64,000 nt of DNA from Virgibacillus halotolerans (lineage in GTDB: Bacteria > Bacillota > Bacilli > Bacillales > Amphibacillaceae): positions 248,001 through 312,000 of the forward strand of contig NZ_JAFBEA010000004.1 of NCBI RefSeq assembly GCF_016908515.1. The letters are read 5' to 3'. The notes beneath the pieces are model-generated. The model ran no database searches. It was not told where the DNA came from and saw only the letters and a list, made by a program, of their open reading frames with translations. Made by a program: the position numbers and the translations under genes. Below are positions 59,446-64,000 of the stretch, in pieces (the stretch's first letter is position 1; every line of letters starts with the position of its first letter).

Positions 59446-60597
59446 TTAATTATACTCAACCTTCTCTTTATAGATTCGTTTCTCCCTACTATAGAGGTTT
59501 GCTATACTTGTTTTACTCCACTGTAAACCAGCATATAAGAGGTACGCTAAGATAAATACCATTGGTGTAAATATGATATTCCATACCAATGTTTCTTGTA
59601 CATTCGATATTCCTAATCGCTCAAGGATGATTGGAAATGATTTTAACAGAAATACATGTGCCACATATATCCCCACCGCATTTGCGCCAATTTTAGACAT
59701 CATTGATTTTTTTCCTATTTGACTATATTTTATGACCATCATGAATAGGATAATGGTTAATGGAACCGTAGATAAATAGTAATTTTCAGCATCACCATGA
59801 AATACCTTTAATGTAAGATAGCCTTCAGCAATTTGCGATAAGGAAAAAACAGACAATAGTCCAATGTAAAGGAAAATCGGAATTTTATTTGCTGCGGCTT
59901 TCACTTCCTCCACATAGTTCCCAAATATTCCACCAAGTGCAGTATAAAACAAGCCAAAGAATAGCGCATCACGCGTATTTATACTTACCTCATGAAACGC
60001 TGAATAAGATTGTCCAAACAATCCATAGATATTCAACCCTAGACTTATAACGAGTAAAATTGGCAGTAGCTTTGTTTTGGTAAAGATAAATAGAATGATC
60101 ATTGACCAAATCAAAGCTAATAGAAACCATAAATGATACTGTGGTGATCCTGCTCCGTAGTAAAAGATATCCCATATATGAAAGCTTGCCACGTATTCTG
60201 TAAACATGGCTGTCAGTGCTTTGACTGTCTTTTCTGTTTCAATAAAATTTACTCCTAGTTGAAACAGAAAGTAAAAGATAAACCAGGCAAAATAAAGTTT
60301 AGTCAATTTTATGCTGTACTTTTTAAAATAAGCTAACTGTTGCTTCGTAATTTGCTCATTTGAATGACCTTCTATTTTAGACTTAGCTTCGATGCTATTG
60401 ATTTTTTGAACAAATAAATAGCCGGATGCAACAAAAAAGAACGGCACTGCAAATCGTGCAAATGTATTAATAATAAAGTTGATATCATCACCATCTATCG
60501 ATCCAACCTCAACACCGCTTACTGTTTTCGAATGAATTGCTACAACAGCAAATATCGCAAAGCATTTTACAAAGTCAATACTATAATTACGTTCCAT
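59446..60597 (-). CDS. Membrane acyltransferase (acyltransferase-3 family)
   Basis: A 383-residue protein with about ten hydrophobic segments. The N-terminus NYSIDFVKCFAIFAVVAIHS carries the conserved family histidine, followed by FAVPFFFVASGYLF. It probably O-acylates a surface polymer, perhaps that made by the adjacent CDP-glycerol-transferase-like/DUF6270 pair. ATG 60597 (MERNYS) is preferred over the upstream ATG 60633 because of family start and the GGGAAGTGG site. Transcribed as a single gene. Confidence 0.8.
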   Translation of the reverse strand: MERNYSIDFVKCFAIFAVVAIHSKTVSGVEVGSIDGDDINFIINTFARFAVPFFFVASGYLFVQKINSIEAKSKIEGHSNEQITKQQLAYFKKYSIKLTKLYFAWFIFYFLFQLGVNFIETEKTVKALTAMFTEYVASFHIWDIFYYGAGSPQYHLWFLLALIWSMIILFIFTKTKLLPILLVISLGLNIYGLFGQSYSAFHEVSINTRDALFFGLFYTALGGIFGNYVEEVKAAANKIPIFLYIGLLSVFSLSQIAEGYLTLKVFHGDAENYYLSTVPLTIILFMMVIKYSQIGKKSMMSKIGANAVGIYVAHVFLLKSFPIILERLGISNVQETLVWNIIFTPMVFILAYLLYAGLQWSKTSIANLYSREKRIYKEKVEYN

Positions 60598-60775
60598 TGC
60601 TTTACCACTTCCCTTGGTTGCCTGGCTAATCAATCATCCACGTTCATTTATCCTATTTAAATATCTTTATGCTCTTGTTGATATTTATTCGGTAAGAATA
60701 TCATATTTAGTGGGTGGAGGAATGATTCAATTTTTTCCAGAGGAAGGGTTAAGGATACTGGACATCATAAATAAA

Positions 60776-60814
60776 CACCCCAAAAGTTAGATTTAAACGC
60801 TAACCTTTGGGGTG
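60776..60814 (-). terminator. Terminator after the OpuAC-like gene
   Basis: CACCCCAAAAGTTAG (60776-60790) pairs with CTAACCTTTGGGGTG (60800-60814) with one mismatch. On the minus strand it is followed by TTTATTTAT. Confidence 0.8.
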
Positions 60815-60845
60815 CAGTACATTTAGGGCATCCCTTGTCATCCTT

Positions 60846-61748
60846 TTATTTAGTTGGCAAGTCTTCGATACTATCAATATCCATATATTCTGGTACAACA
60901 AAACCTTGTTGGGCACCTTCTAAATTAGGACCCAAATCATCGATCTCGTCTTTATATTGCTCATAGTAGGAAGCTGCACCCACTGGGAGCCAGGCGATTA
61001 ACATTCCATCTACTTCGCCTTCGGAAAGTGATTCAAATGCGATCCCCATATCGAGTGGGGTCAATTCGACATTGTAGCCCAATTCCTCAAGAACAAGTGC
61101 AACAACATTTGTTGATGAAAGTTCTGTATCCCAGTTAACATAGGCCAGTTCGATTGTCTCATTATCGACTGGTTCAATCCCTTCCGTCCATGATTCAATT
61201 TTATCTGGATTATCTTCGATCCATTCTTCAGCTGCTTCGCGCGGTTCCACGTCCTCATCTTGTCCGAATTTCGCCATAACCTCATTCATGTCTTCTACTT
61301 CCCAGTGGAAGTTGTCTAAAAGCTGATAGGCTGACGGCTGCTCGTCCTTCAGACCTTGCCGAACCATCGTATGTATATTTTCAGATGCACCCAGCGTTTC
61401 TTTTGGATCCTCCAAGAATTTCAAATCGTATTCGCTAAACATCCAGTGTGGTTGCCAAAGTGTAACAACGATCGGTTCTTCATTTTCAATCGCATTTTGC
61501 AATTCCGTAACCATTGCTGGTTCTGAACTTGGGGTTAGTTCTAGATCCAAATTGTATTCGTCAACTGTGTCTTGTGCGATATTCATTGTTCCAGATCCCG
61601 GCTCAATCCCAACGATTTCTGTGATTTTAGCTGCATCATTATTTTCTTTTTTCGCATTTTCATCGTCGGATTCTCCTTGACATCCCACTAAAACCAATAG
61701 AATACTTATACCTATAAACGTTATCCATTTCTTCGGTAATGACGTCAT
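60846..61748 (-). CDS. opuAC: Glycine betaine/proline betaine-binding lipoprotein (OpuAC-like)
   Basis: A 300-residue protein with signal peptide and lipobox LVLVGCQGE. The lobe order (VGIEPGSGTMN first, IELAYVNWDTELSSTNVVAL later) is that of B. subtilis OpuAC. Tryptophans in VVTLWQPHWMF, AYVNWDTE and MLIAWLPVG fit the aromatic cage for betaines. It binds osmoprotectants outside the membrane and hands them to an OpuA permease and ATPase. Neither of those is adjacent: the gene is solitary, flanked by its own terminator. It might serve the orphan permease at 1734-2600 or a system outside the window. Confidence 0.88.
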   Translation of the reverse strand: MTSLPKKWITFIGISILLVLVGCQGESDDENAKKENNDAAKITEIVGIEPGSGTMNIAQDTVDEYNLDLELTPSSEPAMVTELQNAIENEEPIVVTLWQPHWMFSEYDLKFLEDPKETLGASENIHTMVRQGLKDEQPSAYQLLDNFHWEVEDMNEVMAKFGQDEDVEPREAAEEWIEDNPDKIESWTEGIEPVDNETIELAYVNWDTELSSTNVVALVLEELGYNVELTPLDMGIAFESLSEGEVDGMLIAWLPVGAASYYEQYKDEIDDLGPNLEGAQQGFVVPEYMDIDSIEDLPTK

Positions 61749-62108
61749 TGTGTTTGAAACATCCTTTCTATAATAGAAGATTTACATACACTGCTTTGCT
61801 TTGTACTAAATTGCGTGCCGAACTTTGTCGGTCAATAGTTAGTATGGTAATGCAGAACAAATGAAAGCGCAACGCTCATTATAGCCGTTTTCAGCCAATT
61901 TAATGGGTTTATGCTAATCAAAGGGTCTCAAGGACATGAATCATCAGAATTCCGCCCGTGTTTGAATATTCAAGTAATATGTTTGTGCGATTTGCATATT
62001 CTTTAAAAGAAGGTGCGGTCATAATTAATAACCTGTATATAAGATCAAAGAAGCTACCGCGAGAGATCGTTTCAAATGACCTCCCAGGGTAGCTTCTTAT
62101 TATTTTAT
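61749..62108. other. Gap between OpuAC-like and TasA-like genes, with terminator
   Basis: Contains the promoter side of the OpuAC-like gene and, at 62047-62098, an inverted repeat AAAGAAGCTACC/GGTAGCTTCTT with an interrupted loop that can terminate the TasA-like gene on the minus strand. No ORF with a ribosome site was found. Confidence 0.55.
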
Positions 62109-62699
62109 TTACTTATCATTCCCAGCCGCTTGTACCGCTGTAAATGTCCATTCCAATTCTAGTGAATCACCTTGGAATTGGTTTTGATCTTCATCATTGT
62201 CAAGGAAGTTAAATTTCACAACCAGGTCATCTGCAGCTTCTCCTGCCGGTAAACCTTTTTCGCCCATCATTGGATAGAACACATGTTCATTCACCGCTTC
62301 TGGAGTCATTTCTTTCAACTCTTTCAGCGTGGTCTCGTAAATCACTTCATCCATCTTGTCCGCATTATATAAAAATTCTACCTGAATATGCTTTCCGAAA
62401 TCATCCGTGTTATCACCATTGGCATCCGTGACATTGTAATTCGTATCCAAGGTTACCTTCTCAATATCCAGCGATCCACCGTTTCCTAATTCAAAGTCGC
62501 GTGTGACGGAATCACCTGGTTGCAACTCACCCACATCAATAATGGTTGTGGGATTAACGGAAAGATCCAGCGTTCCCGCAGCAAATGTATTGTTCGTTGT
62601 TTCACTGGAACTGAAATAAGCGTACGTTCCTCCACCGATTAATGCTAAGCCTAGTGCCGCTGACATGACGCCCATGCCGATTTGTTTTTTAATACCCAT
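62109..62699 (-). CDS. TasA/camelysin (CalY) family secreted protein
   Basis: A 196-residue protein with a signal peptide (GVMSAALGLALIGGGTYAYF), the usual processing region for SipW-type peptidases, and the family-typical SSSETTNNTFAAGTLDLSV. The mature part is a beta-rich, acidic domain. Relatives are TasA, the biofilm amyloid fibre of B. subtilis, and camelysin/CalY of B. cereus. GGGGGAG precedes the ATG. No sipW or tapA gene is in the window. Fibre formation is inferred from the family only. Confidence 0.87.
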   Translation of the reverse strand: MGIKKQIGMGVMSAALGLALIGGGTYAYFSSSETTNNTFAAGTLDLSVNPTTIIDVGELQPGDSVTRDFELGNGGSLDIEKVTLDTNYNVTDANGDNTDDFGKHIQVEFLYNADKMDEVIYETTLKELKEMTPEAVNEHVFYPMMGEKGLPAGEAADDLVVKFNFLDNDEDQNQFQGDSLELEWTFTAVQAAGNDK

Positions 62700-62764
62700 T
62701 TTACTCCCCCTTATATATTATTGAAGCCATTGAATCGCGTATTCATTCCAATTAGGAAGGAATC

Positions 62765-62795
62765 CTCTCCCTGTAACAATCTAGAACAGGGAGAG
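62765..62795 (-). terminator. Inverted repeat after the FIMAH-like protein gene
   Basis: CTCTCCCTGT (62765-62774) and ACAGGGAGAG (62786-62795) are perfect complements eight bases beyond the stop codon of the upstream minus-strand gene. There is no T-run, so it may instead be an mRNA 3' stabiliser allowing read-through to the TasA-like gene. Confidence 0.6.
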
Positions 62796-62802
62796 ATTAA
62801 AT

Positions 62803-64000
62803 TTACTGCCACTTCTCGATTACAGAATCAGCATTTTTATTTAGCGCATTATACGCCTTTTTTGACACAAGTTTGTTCTCATGCAATTGATCTATTAATT
62901 GTTTAAAGCTTGTCATATGTTTAACAACCTTATCTGCTTGCGCTTTATCCTCGTAATGGCTTACAGCAGTTAAATGGGTTGTTAGTAAATGAACATCTGT
63001 TTCGCTTTCAAATTCCCCTTCATCCGCTAAACTTTCCACTAGGTTCTTCATTCCAGATGCACTAATGTCCTCGGCATCATCCACTCCATAACTTAATAAG
63101 TTTGTGAAGATACGATATCCACCTGGTACCTGATTTGCCATTTGACGGTAGAATACTAAGTTCGTATAAAGATAAGTTCCTTCTCCATAATCAGCCATGA
63201 GAATACCACCATCAAACGGGTCTTCATTAGGATCTGCCATACTTACAAAGGTCTCATATCGATCATCCCAGTTCATAGGGAAGTAGAGTCCTCTCTCTTG
63301 CACCCAATTATCCCAATCATTATCTGTAATCTTGTTAGGAAAATTAAATAATTTATGATCTGGTTGCGTCATGGTAACATCAGCCGCTTCATCCGTTACA
63401 CGCCATTCTATCGATGGCATTCCGAGCTCTAATGAATAAGGTGGGGTTTCGTTTGCATCCCATTTGTCACCTGGTTTATGGTATTGGACAACTACATGTC
63501 CCCCATTTTCGGCATATTCTAGCAAGCGATCATTATTTTCAATAAGGTCTTCACGTGATAGATTTGCTCTAATGCCCGTTACGATTGTATCGTATTGGTT
63601 TAAATCACCAGTGTTTAAATCTTCTTCCGTTAACTTTGTCACATCAAATCCTAAGCCCAATAAATAATCAGCCACATCATCAAAACCACTTTCAATATAG
63701 CCTACCTTTAGGGTATCTGGTTTCAACAATTCAAAAGCTACTCCATCCATTGTAGATGGATATTGGAAAAAAGAATCTTTGATATGGTCATAGCTTATTT
63801 CCTGAACGGTTGTATCAAACTCTTTGTTATCTGATTCAGCAATCGCATCAATTGAAAAATCGCCTTCCTCCATTTCATCAGGAGGAATGATTTTAAATTC
63901 AGCCGTTTGTTCCTCTAAACGCTGTTCGAAGCTCACATCCACTTTTTCTGGAACACTTGTCCATCCTTCAGGAAGATTGAGCGAAACAGATGCTTCTTTT
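62803..64000 (-). CDS. 3' part of a large secreted protein (PIG-L/NEW3-type architecture with FIMAH-like tail)
   Basis: The frame is open to the window edge, so the first methionine codon (GTG 63942) is not the true start. Visible parts in order: an NPCBM/NEW3-like beta domain end (SVSLNLPEGWTSVPEKVDVS), a segment ending in a glutamine-amidotransferase-like domain (LKVGYIESGFDDVADYLLGL, YDTIVTGIRA, GGHVVVQYH), and a C-terminal helical domain (about the last 75 residues, HLTAVSHYEDKAQADKVVKH to SVIEKWQ) resembling FIMAH domains of bacillar extracellular enzymes. The N-terminal half, probably a PIG-L-type deacetylase, would be outside the window; that is inference. Confidence 0.6.
   Translation of the reverse strand, partial: KEASVSLNLPEGWTSVPEKVDVSFEQRLEEQTAEFKIIPPDEMEEGDFSIDAIAESDNKEFDTTVQEISYDHIKDSFFQYPSTMDGVAFELLKPDTLKVGYIESGFDDVADYLLGLGFDVTKLTEEDLNTGDLNQYDTIVTGIRANLSREDLIENNDRLLEYAENGGHVVVQYHKPGDKWDANETPPYSLELGMPSIEWRVTDEAADVTMTQPDHKLFNFPNKITDNDWDNWVQERGLYFPMNWDDRYETFVSMADPNEDPFDGGILMADYGEGTYLYTNLVFYRQMANQVPGGYRIFTNLLSYGVDDAEDISASGMKNLVESLADEGEFESETDVHLLTTHLTAVSHYEDKAQADKVVKHMTSFKQLIDQLHENKLVSKKAYNALNKNADSVIEKWQ

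Noticed and set aside
60846-61748. Apparent circular permutation of the betaine-binding protein
   Set aside because: The same lobe order occurs in B. subtilis OpuAC, so it is a known family arrangement.
1-64000. tRNA, rRNA, integrase, transposase or phage structural genes
   Set aside because: None was recognised on either strand, so no mobile island boundaries are claimed.

Overview
The window looks like a chromosomal stretch from a low-GC, Gram-positive, probably halotolerant or halophilic member of the Bacillaceae (Oceanobacillus/Virgibacillus/Lentibacillus-like). The evidence is the purple-rule Shine-Dalgarno sites, frequent TTG starts, an S-box riboswitch, a B. stearothermophilus-style mtlARFD operon, a complete wall teichoic acid (WTA) gene set, two betaine-type binding proteins and an NhaC antiporter. 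No rRNA, tRNA, CRISPR array or intact insertion sequence was seen. The species assignment is inference.

Layout. 0-6 kb: nhaC, a betaine-type ABC permease plus binding protein without an ATPase gene, and an enolase-superfamily epimerase overlapping a GNAT acetyltransferase. 6-11.8 kb: mannitol operon mtlA-mtlR-mtlF-mtlD (minus strand), in which MtlA carries two nearly identical EIIB domains. 12-17.2 kb: yjbQ, then a SAM-riboswitch-controlled methionine module (yezD, yitJ, metE). 17.2-18.2 kb: small yvrJ / DUF2922 / DUF1659 genes. 18.2-27.7 kb: tagA, an LCP ligase gene, tagO, and a surface-polysaccharide set (GT4, Wzy-like, GT2, pyruvyl transferase, Wzx-like flippase). 28.3-36 kb: a repeat-rich Ltp-domain protein, a cytosolic GDPD, a membrane-anchored beta-propeller, and a ugpAEB-glpQ-like operon for glycerophosphodiester and glycerol-3-phosphate salvage. 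36-54.5 kb: tagGH, tagE-like, two polyglycerolphosphate transferases, a 1079-aa GW-domain glucosaminidase, tagD-tagB, an acyltransferase, a second TagH and mnaA. 54.6-60.6 kb: a second polymer module (DUF6270 protein, a long CDP-glycerol-transferase-like protein, an acyltransferase). 60.8-64 kb: OpuAC-like binding protein, TasA/camelysin-like protein, and the 3' part of a large secreted protein with a FIMAH-like tail.

How the genes work together: TagO, MnaA, TagA, TagB, TagD and TagF-like enzymes build a poly(glycerol phosphate) chain on undecaprenyl phosphate. TagE-like glucosylates it, TagG/TagH export it and the LCP protein attaches it. The Ugp/GDPD genes can recover glycerol phosphate from such polymers. 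Perfect WalR-type direct repeats occur at the tagA/LCP and tagD/glucosaminidase divergent promoters, suggesting that WTA synthesis and wall hydrolysis are co-regulated.

The most unusual items are: a TagH ATPase fused to an autolysin-type GW module without any membrane segment; the doubled EIIB of MtlA; four intergenic arrays of degenerate units of about 21 bp (two helical turns); a run of three hairpins beside the glucosaminidase gene; and the DUF6270/CDP-glycerol-transferase-like pair.
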